Source: an uncultured Eubacteriales bacterium (lineage in GTDB: Bacteria; Bacillota; Clostridia; Christensenellales; QALW01). From it: a stretch of 28,013 nt of DNA. Where the stretch lies: positions 1 through 28,013 of the forward strand of contig URIR01000025.1 in assembly GCA_900547955.1 (NCBI GenBank), read 5' to 3'. Under the pieces are notes generated by a model. The model had not been told where the DNA came from. It saw only the letters and a program-made list of their open reading frames with translations, and did no database searches. Shown in pieces: positions 1 to 7,322 of this stretch. Both the position numbers and the translations under genes were made by a program. Every line of letters begins with the position of its first letter. The stretch's first letter is position 1.

Positions 1-148
1 TCAGGAGCTGTGTGAAACTCAAAATTATGCGATTTTTTAGTCTCTGCACCGTTTTTAGCACCGATTGGTGTAAAATTGGTGTAAAGAGGTAAATTTATTC
101 GGTTTAGAAAGTCCCGAAACCCGTATAAACACTGGTTTTTTTCGACTT
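1..148. other. Noncoding left edge downstream of lysS
   Basis: No complete gene is visible. Around positions 70-95 there is a short tandem direct repeat (TTGGTGTAAA repeated 11 bases apart). On the minus strand the bases just after the lysS stop read as a short A-rich run, with no convincing hairpin terminator. Tandem motifs of this kind can occur near the ends of tyrosine-recombinase genes or att sites. The window stops too soon to test that. Confidence 0.4.
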
Positions 149-1636
149 TTACTTGTCGAGGGGCTTCATTGTGGGGAAAAGCAGCACGTCCCGAATAGAA
201 TAATTATCCGTCAAAAGCATAACCAGTCTGTCTACGCCGAAGCCCAGCCCTCCCGTAGGCGGCATTCCATATTCCAAAGCCGTGATAAAGTCTTCGTCCA
301 CCTGAGCATTTTCGCCCAAGGCGCGCTTAGCCGCTACCTGTTTTTCAAAGCGCTCTCTCTGATCTATTGGGTCGTTAAGCTCAGAAAAAGCGTTGCCCAT
401 CTCACGCGCATAGATAAAATATTCAAACCTCTCGGTAAAAGCCGGCTCATCCTTTTTACGTTTTGCAAGGGGCGAAATCTCCACAGGATAATCATATATT
501 ATCGTAGGCTGAATAAGCTTGTCCTCTACAAACTCGTCAAACAGCGCCGAAAGCACGTCCCCCTTCCGCATGCCCTCGTTCACCTCTACACCCAGCTTTA
601 AAGCGCATTCCCGAGCAGCCTTATCGTCAGTCCAGGCATAATAATCGGCTCCTGAATACTTCTTAACCGCTTCAGCCATGGTCATCCTCTTCCATGGGCC
701 GCCCATATTAATTTCCGTGCCCTGATAATTGATTATCTCGCTCCCGCATACGTTTCGTGTAATAGTTATATACATATCCTCTATGAGATTCATCATACCA
801 AAATAATCGGTATATGCCTGATATAACTCGACAGAGGTAAACTCAGGATTATGCTTTACGTCCATACCCTCGTTTCTGAATATTCTGCCCACCTCATAAA
901 CCTTCTCAAATCCGCCTACTATAAGACGCTTTAAATACAATTCCGTTTCTATCCTAAGAAACATATCTATGTCCAAGGTATTATGATGAGTAACGAAGGG
1001 CCGCGCTGCCGCGCCTATTTCTAAAGTATGCAGAACGGGCGTATCTACCTCAAGAAAACCGCGGGCGTCAAGATAGGAGCGTATTTCCCTTAAAATAGCC
1101 GACCGCTTAACAAAGGTATCCTTCACTTCGGGATTAACTATAAGATCCACATACCTCTGCCGATAGCGCATATCGGTATCCTTAAGCCCATGAAACTTCT
1201 CAGGCAGCACCTGAAGAGATTTTGACAAAAGCACTATCTTTTCCGCCTTAACCGAAACCTCTCCGGCATTGGTTTTAAAGACCGTCCCGCTGACTCCAAG
1301 GATATCCCCTATATCCATCTGCTTAAAGGCCGCGTAAGCCTCCTCGCCCAGAACGTCCCTGCGCACATATATCTGAATTTGCCCCTGACCGTCCCGGATA
1401 TGCGCAAAGCTGGCCTTGCCCATAATCCTTTTGGAGAGCATCCTGCCCGCAATGCTTACAGGCTCGCCTTCATATTTTTCAAAATCAGCTTTTATTTCTT
1501 CAGAATGAGCCTGCTGGTCAAACACCGTCAGCTCATATGGATTTTCACCCTTTTCAATTAACGCTGCCAGCTTTTCGCGGCGCACGCGCAGCACCTCCGT
1601 CAATTCCAAAGCATCGCGGTTTTCAGCTTCATTCAT
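149..1636 (-). CDS. lysS: Lysyl-tRNA synthetase, class II
   Basis: This enzyme charges tRNA-Lys with lysine in the cytoplasm, using ATP. The 495-residue product has the family architecture. An N-terminal OB-fold anticodon-binding domain (SIAGRMLSKRIMGKASFAHI) is followed by the class II catalytic core. Motif 2 is visible as RIFRNEGMDVKHNPEF and motif 3 as GLGFGVDRLVML near the C-terminus. I chose the ATG at 1634-1636 because a GGAGGGG Shine-Dalgarno lies just upstream. A longer in-frame TTG start at 1654 would translate that Shine-Dalgarno sequence and is unlikely. The gene lies 90 bases downstream of greA on the same strand, a common Bacillota pairing. It probably depends on the greA promoter, with a hairpin in the gap that may attenuate readthrough. 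Length and motifs are normal. Confidence 0.98.
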   Translation of the reverse strand: MNEAENRDALELTEVLRVRREKLAALIEKGENPYELTVFDQQAHSEEIKADFEKYEGEPVSIAGRMLSKRIMGKASFAHIRDGQGQIQIYVRRDVLGEEAYAAFKQMDIGDILGVSGTVFKTNAGEVSVKAEKIVLLSKSLQVLPEKFHGLKDTDMRYRQRYVDLIVNPEVKDTFVKRSAILREIRSYLDARGFLEVDTPVLHTLEIGAAARPFVTHHNTLDIDMFLRIETELYLKRLIVGGFEKVYEVGRIFRNEGMDVKHNPEFTSVELYQAYTDYFGMMNLIEDMYITITRNVCGSEIINYQGTEINMGGPWKRMTMAEAVKKYSGADYYAWTDDKAARECALKLGVEVNEGMRKGDVLSALFDEFVEDKLIQPTIIYDYPVEISPLAKRKKDEPAFTERFEYFIYAREMGNAFSELNDPIDQRERFEKQVAAKRALGENAQVDEDFITALEYGMPPTGGLGFGVDRLVMLLTDNYSIRDVLLFPTMKPLDK

Positions 1637-1682
1637 TCTTAAGTACCCCTCCAAAATATTGTCTTTTATAGAGACCTAATAA

Positions 1683-1704
1683 GCCCCGGCCGGACAGCCG
1701 GGGC
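1683..1704 (-). terminator. Hairpin between greA and lysS
   Basis: GCCCCGGC (1683-1690) and GCCGGGGC (1697-1704) form a perfect 8-bp stem with a 6-base loop. On the minus strand it is followed only by a short T-rich stretch (TTATT). It is best read as a weak intrinsic terminator or attenuator inside the greA-lysS operon. Confidence 0.55.
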
Positions 1705-1726
1705 ATTATAAGCTCCGCCTATTTAA

Positions 1727-2218
1727 TTATCTATTAGGCAGAATATCCATTATTTTATATTCTATAACCCCATCGGGAGAATTAACCCTAACAGTATCCC
1801 CCTTGCGTTTTCCCAGTATAGCGCTGCCCACAGGGCTGATATTGGACATTTTTCCCGCCAGAGGGTCGGCCTCATAAGAACCAATAAGCACAAATTCCAG
1901 AGTCTCATTTAATTCGGTATCCAAAAGCACCACCTTAGAACCCATGCTTACTTCATTCCTATTAGTAAGGCTTTCGTCTATAATAACAGCCTGAGCAAGC
2001 TGCTCCTGCATGGCGTAAATCTCATTTTCTACCTCGACCTGTTCCCGCTTGGCCTCGTCATATTCGCTGTTTTCCGAAAGGTCTCCGAAATCTCTGGCGG
2101 CAGCTATACGCGCCGAAACCTCAATTCGTTTTGTAGTAAGATAATAATCCAGCTTTTCCTTAAGCTTATCATAACCCTCCTGGGTCATAAAATTCTGCTT
2201 ATCATGTTGTTCGCTCAT
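1727..2218 (-). CDS. greA: Transcription elongation factor GreA
   Basis: GreA enters the secondary channel of backtracked RNA polymerase and stimulates cleavage of the transcript 3' end, rescuing stalled elongation complexes. The 163-residue product has the usual size. The N-terminal half is the antiparallel coiled coil, with the conserved RIAAARDFGDLSENSEYDEA stretch carrying the acidic tip (D and E residues). The C-terminal half is the FKBP-like domain (SPVGSAILGKRKGDTVRVNSP region). A GGAGG sequence lies about 12 bases before the ATG. It has its own near-consensus promoter (2267-2295) and is probably the first gene of the greA-lysS operon. Nothing about it is unusual. Confidence 0.97.
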   Translation of the reverse strand: MSEQHDKQNFMTQEGYDKLKEKLDYYLTTKRIEVSARIAAARDFGDLSENSEYDEAKREQVEVENEIYAMQEQLAQAVIIDESLTNRNEVSMGSKVVLLDTELNETLEFVLIGSYEADPLAGKMSNISPVGSAILGKRKGDTVRVNSPDGVIEYKIMDILPNR

Positions 2219-2266
2219 TCTATACTATACCTCCGCCCTGCATTTAATAGACCTTCTATTCGCTTT

Positions 2267-2295
2267 ATTATATAGGTTTGTACCGCGATTGTCAA
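2267..2295 (-). promoter_or_regulatory. Sigma-A promoter for greA-lysS
   Basis: On the minus strand a perfect TTGACA (-35, 2290-2295) and a perfect TATAAT (-10, 2267-2272) are separated by 17 bases. The -10 lies about 50 bases upstream of the greA start. Confidence 0.85.
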
Positions 2296-2433
2296 CTTTT
2301 AATACCGCGGCGCATTACAGAATATGCCGGCATAACGAGCGCCAATTTATATTCGCATACCCGCCAAGCATGTTTTTCCCCGACCGGTGCTGGCGCGGCG
2401 TTTACACGCCTCGGACGGCGCAGCCGGAGCTTC

Positions 2434-2505
2434 GCTCGGGCCGGGCCAAGACTCCAGGCCCGGCCGGAACTTTGGCCTGACTCAAGACCTCGGCCTGGCC
2501 CGAGC
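2434..2505. repeat. GC-rich multi-hairpin palindrome
   Basis: An outer stem GCTCGGGCC (2434-2442) with GGCCCGAGC (2497-2505) encloses smaller GGCC-based inverted repeats: GGGCC (2443-2447) with GGCCC (2457-2461), and GGCC (2462-2465) with GGCC (2474-2477). The surrounding stretch from about 2380 is far more GC-rich than its neighbours and carries no credible gene. It looks like an extragenic palindromic repeat, less perfect than the one at 20509-20619. Confidence 0.5.
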
Positions 2506-2571
2506 AGCGCCCGAAGCGCATATCCAAAACAAGGCATGCGCCGTTAAAAGCACATATACCCATTTAACCCA

Positions 2572-2621
2572 GCTTAAAGCCGAGGGCATGAACTCAAAAG
2601 CTCACGCCCTCGGCTTTAAGC
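2572..2621 (-). terminator. Strong hairpin after the ABC transporter operon
   Basis: GCTTAAAGCCGAGGGC (2572-2587) and GCCCTCGGCTTTAAGC (2606-2621) are perfect 16-bp arms around an 18-base loop. The hairpin ends 10 bases past the ATPase stop. No long T-run follows on the minus strand, so it may act as a 3'-end stabiliser or as a factor-assisted terminator. Confidence 0.6.
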
Positions 2622-2631
2622 GCAAAATAAA

Positions 2632-3429
2632 TCAAAGCACCTTAGATAAAAATTCTATACTCCTGGGATTCTGCGGAGAAGAAAAAAACTGTTCGGGCGG
2701 CGCGTCCTCAGCAATCTGCCCGCCGTCCATAAACAGCACGCGGGTAGCTACCTCCCTGGCAAAGCCCATTTCATGGGTAACTATAACCATAGTCATCCCC
2801 TCCTGAGCCAATTCCTTAATAAGCTCCAGAACCTCCCCCACCATTTCGGGGTCAAGCGCAGACGTCGGCTCGTCAAAAAGCATAACTTCCGGATTCATCG
2901 CCAAAGCGCGCACTATTGCAACGCGCTGCTTCTGGCCTCCCGAGAGGGTGGAGGGATAAGCATCCGCTTTGTCCTCTAAGCCTATGCGCTTGAGCAGACG
3001 CACGGCGTTTTCCTCAGCGTTTTTTCTAATCTCCCTTTTGGAGAGCAGCGGCTCGTTATCCTTGGATTTGCCCAGCCTGCGCCTCCACAGCTCCCTGCGC
3101 CTGTTTTTAAGCGCTATGCTTACAGGCGCCAGAGTAATGTTGCGCAGGATAGTATAATTATTGAACAGGTTGAAATGCTGGAACACCATACCCATTTTCT
3201 GCCTGTGCACATTGATGTCCACACTCAAATCAGCAATATTTACTCCGTCAAATATAATTTTGCCCCTCGACGGATCCTCCATGCAGTTAAGGCAGCGCAA
3301 AAAAGTGGATTTTCCGCTTCCCGACGGCCCTATTATAGCTATTTTCTCTCCCTTATCTATATGAAGATTGATATCCTTAAGCACCGGCAGCCTGCCGAAG
3401 CTTTTATAAAGTCCAATTACATCAATCAC
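2632..3429 (-). CDS. Polar amino-acid ABC transporter ATP-binding protein
   Basis: This is the cytoplasmic ATPase of the importer encoded with the two upstream genes (GlnQ/HisP-type). The Walker A motif GPSGSGKST is at residues 34-42, the Q-loop at about 84 (VFQHFNLF), the signature LSGGQKQR at 162-169 and Walker B MLFDEP at 183-188. At 265 residues it is longer than the usual ~240. The extra length is mostly a basic segment (about residues 107-133, rich in Arg and Lys) between the Q-loop region and the signature motif. It overlaps the permease gene by 8 bases, so the two are translationally coupled. The substrate cannot be fixed from the sequence; the family carries polar or charged amino acids. 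Confidence 0.95.
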   Translation of the reverse strand: MIDVIGLYKSFGRLPVLKDINLHIDKGEKIAIIGPSGSGKSTFLRCLNCMEDPSRGKIIFDGVNIADLSVDINVHRQKMGMVFQHFNLFNNYTILRNITLAPVSIALKNRRRELWRRRLGKSKDNEPLLSKREIRKNAEENAVRLLKRIGLEDKADAYPSTLSGGQKQRVAIVRALAMNPEVMLFDEPTSALDPEMVGEVLELIKELAQEGMTMVIVTHEMGFAREVATRVLFMDGGQIAEDAPPEQFFSSPQNPRSIEFLSKVL

Positions 3430-4120
3430 TCCTGGCCAGCCGCCTTTCCATTAATTTTATCAAAAGGGTTATAATCAGCACGATTATGAGATATACCGCC
3501 GCTAACGTAAGATACGGAATAATATACTCATAGTTGGCGTCCGCGATATCCCTGAAGGCCTTGGTAAGGTCGGTAACCGCTATAAAGCTGGCTACCGAGG
3601 TTTCCTTTACCAAAACTATAAATTCATTGCCCAATGTAGGCAATATATTTTTTATCGCCTGAGGGATAACTATCTTAAGCATGCTGGACGAATAGCTTAA
3701 GCCTACTGCGCGCCCAGCCTCCAGCTGGCCCCTGTCTACCGAATTAATACCCGAGCGCATTATTTCGGATACATAAGCGCCGCTGTTCAAGCCGAATATA
3801 ATTATCGCAACCCCCAAAGGCCGCGCGGCAATTCCCAGCGCAGGCATAAGCACAAAATAACCTATAAGCAGCTGCACCACCATAGGCGTGCCTCTGAAAA
3901 CAGCTATGTATACGCCCGCTATCCCCGAACAAATTCTGGGGAAAACATGATACTTAGGCACAACCTTGGCTATAGCCAGCAGCGTGCCTATGACTATGCC
4001 TATCAGCAGCCCGAAAACCGCTATTTCCGCCGTAGCCAGCAATCCGTCCAGCACCTTTTTATAGCCGTTATAGGTGAACATCTGGTCGTAAAATACCGAC
4101 CACATGCTAGAAAAATCCAT
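3422..4120 (-). CDS. Polar amino-acid ABC transporter permease
   Basis: A 232-residue integral membrane protein of the HisM/GlnP type (3-TM amino-acid permease family, about five membrane segments in total). The cytoplasmic coupling helix, or EAA loop, is visible as GQLEAGRAVGLSYSSSMLKI followed by VIPQAI. The conserved FRGTPMVVQL segment lies near residue 75 and the NSGAYVSEIMRSGI segment near 112. Only one permease gene is present, so the complex probably uses a homodimer. It sits 21 bases downstream of the binding-protein gene and overlaps the ATPase gene. Confidence 0.95.
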   Translation of the reverse strand: MDFSSMWSVFYDQMFTYNGYKKVLDGLLATAEIAVFGLLIGIVIGTLLAIAKVVPKYHVFPRICSGIAGVYIAVFRGTPMVVQLLIGYFVLMPALGIAARPLGVAIIIFGLNSGAYVSEIMRSGINSVDRGQLEAGRAVGLSYSSSMLKIVIPQAIKNILPTLGNEFIVLVKETSVASFIAVTDLTKAFRDIADANYEYIIPYLTLAAVYLIIVLIITLLIKLMERRLARSD

Positions 4121-4141
4121 ATTATACTACGCTCCGTTCAA

Positions 4142-4975
4142 TTACTTGGACTTGAGTATATTCTCTACGTCCTCCGCGGTCTTGCACTCGTCAAAGGTAG
4201 CGTCATCCTTCATAACCAGCACCATCTGGGAAGCCTCGTAATAGGATTCAGAGAAATTAACAGACTGCTTGCGGGTATCGCTCACGGTAAGGCCGGCCAT
4301 AGCAATGTCTACGCCGTTCTTGCCAACGCTGGTAACCACCGATTCAAAATCCATGTTCTGGATAACCAGCTCCATGCCAAGATATTCAGCCAAAGCCGCC
4401 GCAATTTCCATATCTATCCCGGCGTATTTATCGCCCAGCATATATTCAAAGGGCGCAAATGCAGCGTTAGTGGCCACGACGAGCTGTTCGTCCGCGCGAT
4501 TGTTATCCAGCTCTGCGCTTTCAATGCCGGTAATTTCGCCCTCGTCGTTAAAATATTTATTCATTATGCTTTCTATGGTGCCGTCCGCCATAGCTGCGGT
4601 TATAAATTCATTAACCTTTGCCAGCAGCTCATCATTATTCTTGTCCACGCCAAAAGCGTATTCCTCATTGGTAAGCTTGATATTTATAAGCTTTATGCCG
4701 TCGTTAGCCTTAACCAGCGCTACGGCAGGGCCTTCGTCCACAACTACCGCGTTTAAGTTGCCGTTAAGCATATCCTGTACGGCAAGGCCGGCGTTATTGA
4801 ATTTATGCAAATCAATATTTTCATAGCCCGCAAAGCCCAAATCTTCGCTTCCCTCGATGTAGAACTGCCCCGTAGTGCCGCTCTGCACGCCTACGCTGTA
4901 CCCGCTTTGAGAGCAGCCGGCAAACATGCAGGCGCTAATAGCCAGACAAAGAATTACCATTAAAATCTTTTTCAT
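4142..4975 (-). CDS. Amino-acid binding lipoprotein with circularly permuted SBP_bac_3 halves
   Basis: This is the extracellular solute-binding lipoprotein of the importer (277 residues). I chose the ATG at 4973-4975, which has AAAGGAGAGG just upstream and begins a signal peptide with lipobox FAGC (Cys21). A 30-codon upstream extension lacks support. The segment order is unusual. GlnH-type proteins begin with the LVVATNAAFAPFEY segment and reach the VGVQSGTTG segment after the hinge. Here VGVQSGTTGQFY starts at residue 28 and runs to NKYFND at about 144. After a short acidic linker, QLVVATNAAFAPFEY (164-178) follows and the protein ends in the usual pre-hinge region (AEDVENILKSK). Ligand residues appear kept: Arg235 in SDTRK (amino-acid carboxylate) and Asp80 in VVVDEGPA. 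It looks intact and functional. Confidence 0.93.
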   Translation of the reverse strand: MKKILMVILCLAISACMFAGCSQSGYSVGVQSGTTGQFYIEGSEDLGFAGYENIDLHKFNNAGLAVQDMLNGNLNAVVVDEGPAVALVKANDGIKLINIKLTNEEYAFGVDKNNDELLAKVNEFITAAMADGTIESIMNKYFNDEGEITGIESAELDNNRADEQLVVATNAAFAPFEYMLGDKYAGIDMEIAAALAEYLGMELVIQNMDFESVVTSVGKNGVDIAMAGLTVSDTRKQSVNFSESYYEASQMVLVMKDDATFDECKTAEDVENILKSK

Positions 4976-5012
4976 AGTTGTTCCTCTCCTTTGACATATA
5001 AAAATTAACTTA

Positions 5013-5041
5013 AGTATATCCACCCGGCCCCAAATTGTCAA
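5013..5041 (-). promoter_or_regulatory. Sigma-A promoter for the ABC transporter operon
   Basis: On the minus strand TTGACA (5036-5041) and TATACT (5013-5018) are separated by 17 bases. They lie about 38 bases upstream of the binding-protein start. Confidence 0.8.
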
Positions 5042-5244
5042 GGCAAGCGGCCGGATTTTTTTCATATTTTCGTATTTTTATGCATCTTTTCAGAATAAAT
5101 AAAAGCGCCGGCGCAGCGCCGAGGAACTGTCCGTCAACTTTTCGCGCTAAAAAAACTGCGCGCAAATATAAAAATGGCATAAAACCATCCGATTTGGGAA
5201 ACAATTTTATAAACGGAATAAAGCCGGGAAACTTTTAGCCCGCG

Positions 5245-5524
5245 TACCCTCAGTTTACAAGCAAGACGGTCAGAAGGCATAAAATTTGCGTCCTGCTGCG
5301 CTGCTTTGATTCCAAGTACGCTTGGGTACGTTTCTCCCTCAAACGCGCTTGACCCGGCGCAAATTTTATGCCTTCTGACTCTGGAGAGCTCAAAGAAAAA
5401 GAATTTCTTAATTTTCAAGGCGGACCAAGAAAGCGTTACTTATGAGCACGCCGATTGAGTATAACGCTGAAAATGAAGAAATTATCCCGTTTTGAGGCGC
5501 GTAGTTCTTTCTAAACTGAGGGTA
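5245..5524. mobile_element. MITE-like palindromic element, copy 1
   Basis: A 280-bp noncoding element bounded by perfect 13-bp inverted repeats, TACCCTCAGTTTA (5245-5257) and TAAACTGAGGGTA (5512-5524). The terminal TA at each end would fit a TA target-site duplication. Inside are a perfect 22-bp inverted repeat (5269-5290 with 5358-5379) and a 35-base core (5433-5467) that begins GCGTTA and ends TAACGC. Read on the minus strand, the element aligns over its whole length with 10992-11270. It encodes no transposase, so any movement would need help in trans. It fills most of the gap between two divergently oriented operons. Confidence 0.75.
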
Positions 5525-5539
5525 AATCCGCAAAAAATA

Positions 5540-5560
5540 CCGGTTCTCTTTTAGAACTGG
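5540..5560 (+). promoter_or_regulatory. Small hairpin just ahead of the DUF1614-like gene RBS
   Basis: CCGGTTCT (5540-5547) and AGAACTGG (5553-5560) form an 8-bp stem with one G-T pair. The stem ends directly before the AGAAGGAGA Shine-Dalgarno of the next gene, so it could modulate initiation. No good promoter is visible between the MITE-like element and this gene. Confidence 0.35.
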
Positions 5561-5574
5561 AGAAGGAGACTTTT

Positions 5575-6300
5575 ATGCCTTGGGGTATTTCAATTATTGC
5601 AGCCATGGCGGTTCTGCTGCTTTTCGGCGTAGGCGAAAAAACCGCTAAACGGCTCTCGTTAAATAAAACTCTGGCCATACTGCTGCTGCTTGTTACTGCC
5701 GCGGGACTTCTCATTCCCGATATACGCATAGGCAGCGCGCTCACAATAAATTTAGGAGGCTTCCTCTTCCCGCTAATAGCGGCGGTTTATATTTTTTCCA
5801 AAGCCTCTCCGGGACGCATAGGCCACGGCCTTATCTGCGCCCTTGCCGTAACGCTGGTTATGCTTGCGGCGTCATATTTCATTTCACCCGTTCCTGAAGG
5901 AATTATCGCCGAGCCCGGCCTGCTTTACGGAGTTATAGCTGGAATAACCGCCTTCATAGCAGGCTTTAACAGCGTCAGCGCCCTTGGCGGGCTGCTCTCG
6001 GGGCTGGTGCTGTGGGATGTAAGCACCAGCCTGCTTTACAGATATTATTACGGCCTTAACGTACCGGTAGAATTGGGAATGTATTCTTTTGGGGATACCT
6101 TGGCCCTGGCCTTTATCATCTGCGCCTTTCTCGCTTCTCTTACAGCCGAACGCGAAAGCCGCAAGGCCAGCCAGAATAACCGTATGAAGCTGTATAAAAA
6201 ATACACCCTGTTTGAAATAGGAGATATAGAGCCGGAATCCCAACAGGATACCAATCCGAAGGATTCCGCCTCTTTAACAGATGAAGAAGATAATACTTAG
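5575..6300 (+). CDS. DUF1614-like polytopic membrane protein
   Basis: A 241-residue protein with about six or seven hydrophobic segments between residues 1 and 195, then a charged cytoplasmic-looking tail (residues 200-241, rich in Asp, Glu, Lys and Ser). The order of a short first helix, a LINLGGFLFPLI-like glycine-rich segment and following helices resembles the uncharacterised DUF1614 membrane family as I remember it; this is not confirmed. AGAAGGAGA sits 8 bases before the ATG. Its last 20 bases overlap the start of the next gene, so the two products are probably coupled in expression and may act together. No enzymatic motif is visible and the function is unknown. Confidence 0.8.
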   Translation: MPWGISIIAAMAVLLLFGVGEKTAKRLSLNKTLAILLLLVTAAGLLIPDIRIGSALTINLGGFLFPLIAAVYIFSKASPGRIGHGLICALAVTLVMLAASYFISPVPEGIIAEPGLLYGVIAGITAFIAGFNSVSALGGLLSGLVLWDVSTSLLYRYYYGLNVPVELGMYSFGDTLALAFIICAFLASLTAERESRKASQNNRMKLYKKYTLFEIGDIEPESQQDTNPKDSASLTDEEDNT

Positions 6301-7027
6301 CCTGACCATGCTTCTCCTGCTCGCCGCGCCCTGCTCCCTTTCGCAGACGGTAAACGAAGACGGACTAATCCTTTCGGACGCTTCAGACCTCAAGGCCGGA
6401 GACCGGATAATACTGCCAGACGGAGCAATGTACGCAATGGTGCAAAAGGATGAGCTGACAGCCAGACTAGACGAAATTCTGCCCGAAATCTCCCTTGGAG
6501 AAATTCCCAAAAAGCTATATCGCTATAAGCGCATAGGCGTTTACGGAACAGACCTGGATACAAAGGACATCCGGGACGCGCTGGCACAATATGGATGCGT
6601 CTCTTTAAGCCGCGAAGAGGGATTAACCTCCGAGCAGAAAGCTCAAAAGCTCTCATATTCAGGAGCTTCTCTCCTTATGGAGGTAAAAAGCGTGCCCGGC
6701 AGCGAAATAAGGCTCAGAGCCCTGCGAACAGTAAGCCAAAGGGAAGCCGTGCTTTTAGGGCGTCTGGCTATGTCAAAGGGAAGTATAGACTGCCTTATCA
6801 TACAAAATCCTCCGGCGGGCCAAACTGTGCTCCAGCCCCGCTTAATTCTGGAGATAGGCCAGGACGCTGAAAAAAGCCAAGCGCTCAAGGCCGCCGGAGA
6901 TATAGGACAAGCCCTCTTCGGCCAGGTTATGCAGCCCGACGGCAGCGCGCAGGCCGGCATCTATATAGCCCCGGTTTGTCTCGGACTGATATTTATCTGC
7001 TTTATATGGTCCTTTTTTCGGCCCTGA
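6281..7027 (+). CDS. Unrecognised secreted or membrane-anchored protein
   Basis: A 248-residue protein that I do not recognise. It has an N-terminal signal-like segment (MKKIILSLTMLLLLAAPCSL), a soluble middle of about 200 residues, and a single hydrophobic C-terminal helix ending in Arg-Pro (IYIAPVCLGLIFICFIWSFF). The likely topology is an extracytoplasmic domain held at both ends by the membrane, or by the C-terminal helix alone if the signal is cleaved. Around residues 85-105 it reads YKRIGVYGTDLDTKDI, with no known catalytic motif. The start overlaps the upstream gene by 20 bases and has no strong Shine-Dalgarno of its own, which suggests translational coupling. It ends the short operon, with a terminator at 7098-7132. 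Confidence 0.75.
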   Translation: MKKIILSLTMLLLLAAPCSLSQTVNEDGLILSDASDLKAGDRIILPDGAMYAMVQKDELTARLDEILPEISLGEIPKKLYRYKRIGVYGTDLDTKDIRDALAQYGCVSLSREEGLTSEQKAQKLSYSGASLLMEVKSVPGSEIRLRALRTVSQREAVLLGRLAMSKGSIDCLIIQNPPAGQTVLQPRLILEIGQDAEKSQALKAAGDIGQALFGQVMQPDGSAQAGIYIAPVCLGLIFICFIWSFFRP

Positions 7028-7097
7028 AACCGACATTCCTAAACCGGCGCAAAAATTGAGCGCGCCCGCTTCGGCTCAGGGACGCTTTAATCATAAA

Positions 7098-7132
7098 AAG
7101 GCATTTGGGCGTAAAGCCCTAATGCCTTTTAT
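7098..7132 (+). terminator. Terminator after the DUF1614-like operon
   Basis: AAAAGGCATT followed by GGGC pairs with GCCC and AATGCCTTTT, separated by a short GTAAA-like loop. It lies about 70 bases past the stop of the preceding gene, and T-rich sequence follows on the plus strand. Confidence 0.75.
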
Positions 7133-7263
7133 TCCTTTTGTAAAAATCTACCGCCGCAGAGAAATAAGCCTGTCCGCTTTATCGGCCTGAAAGGCAAAAA
7201 TAGCGGAGAATCCGCGCTAACAGCAGCAAGGCCCTTATTAGCTATTCATGAGGCCCAATTTGC

Positions 7264-7280
7264 TCTGATTGCATTGTCTA
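7264..7280 (+). repeat. Single copy of a 17-base dispersed motif
   Basis: TCTGATTGCATTGTCTA differs by one base from the 17-base inverted repeat at 15957-15973 (minus strand) and by two from that at 15768-15784. No partner copy is visible nearby. The rest of 7028-7409 holds the terminator, a small GCGGA/TCCGC hairpin near 7203 and the promoter at 7323. Confidence 0.45.
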
Positions 7281-7322
7281 TCCACAATATTTAAAATTTT
7301 AGTTAAAAAAGCTTAGGCTTTA

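Noticed and set aside
2278..2806. Overlapping open frames of 63-139 codons in the GC-rich gap
   Set aside because: They overlap on both strands, lack Shine-Dalgarno sites, have low-complexity Arg/Gly/Pro content and run through palindromes; the longest also runs into the ATPase gene.
3947..4826. Long plus-strand frames (up to 269 codons) opposite the ABC genes
   Set aside because: The minus-strand genes have clear motifs, starts and promoters; the opposite frames are mirror images with no recognisable domain.
5010..5418. Open frames of 64-94 codons across the MITE-like element
   Set aside because: They are products of the palindromic repeat, have no ribosome binding site and resemble nothing known.
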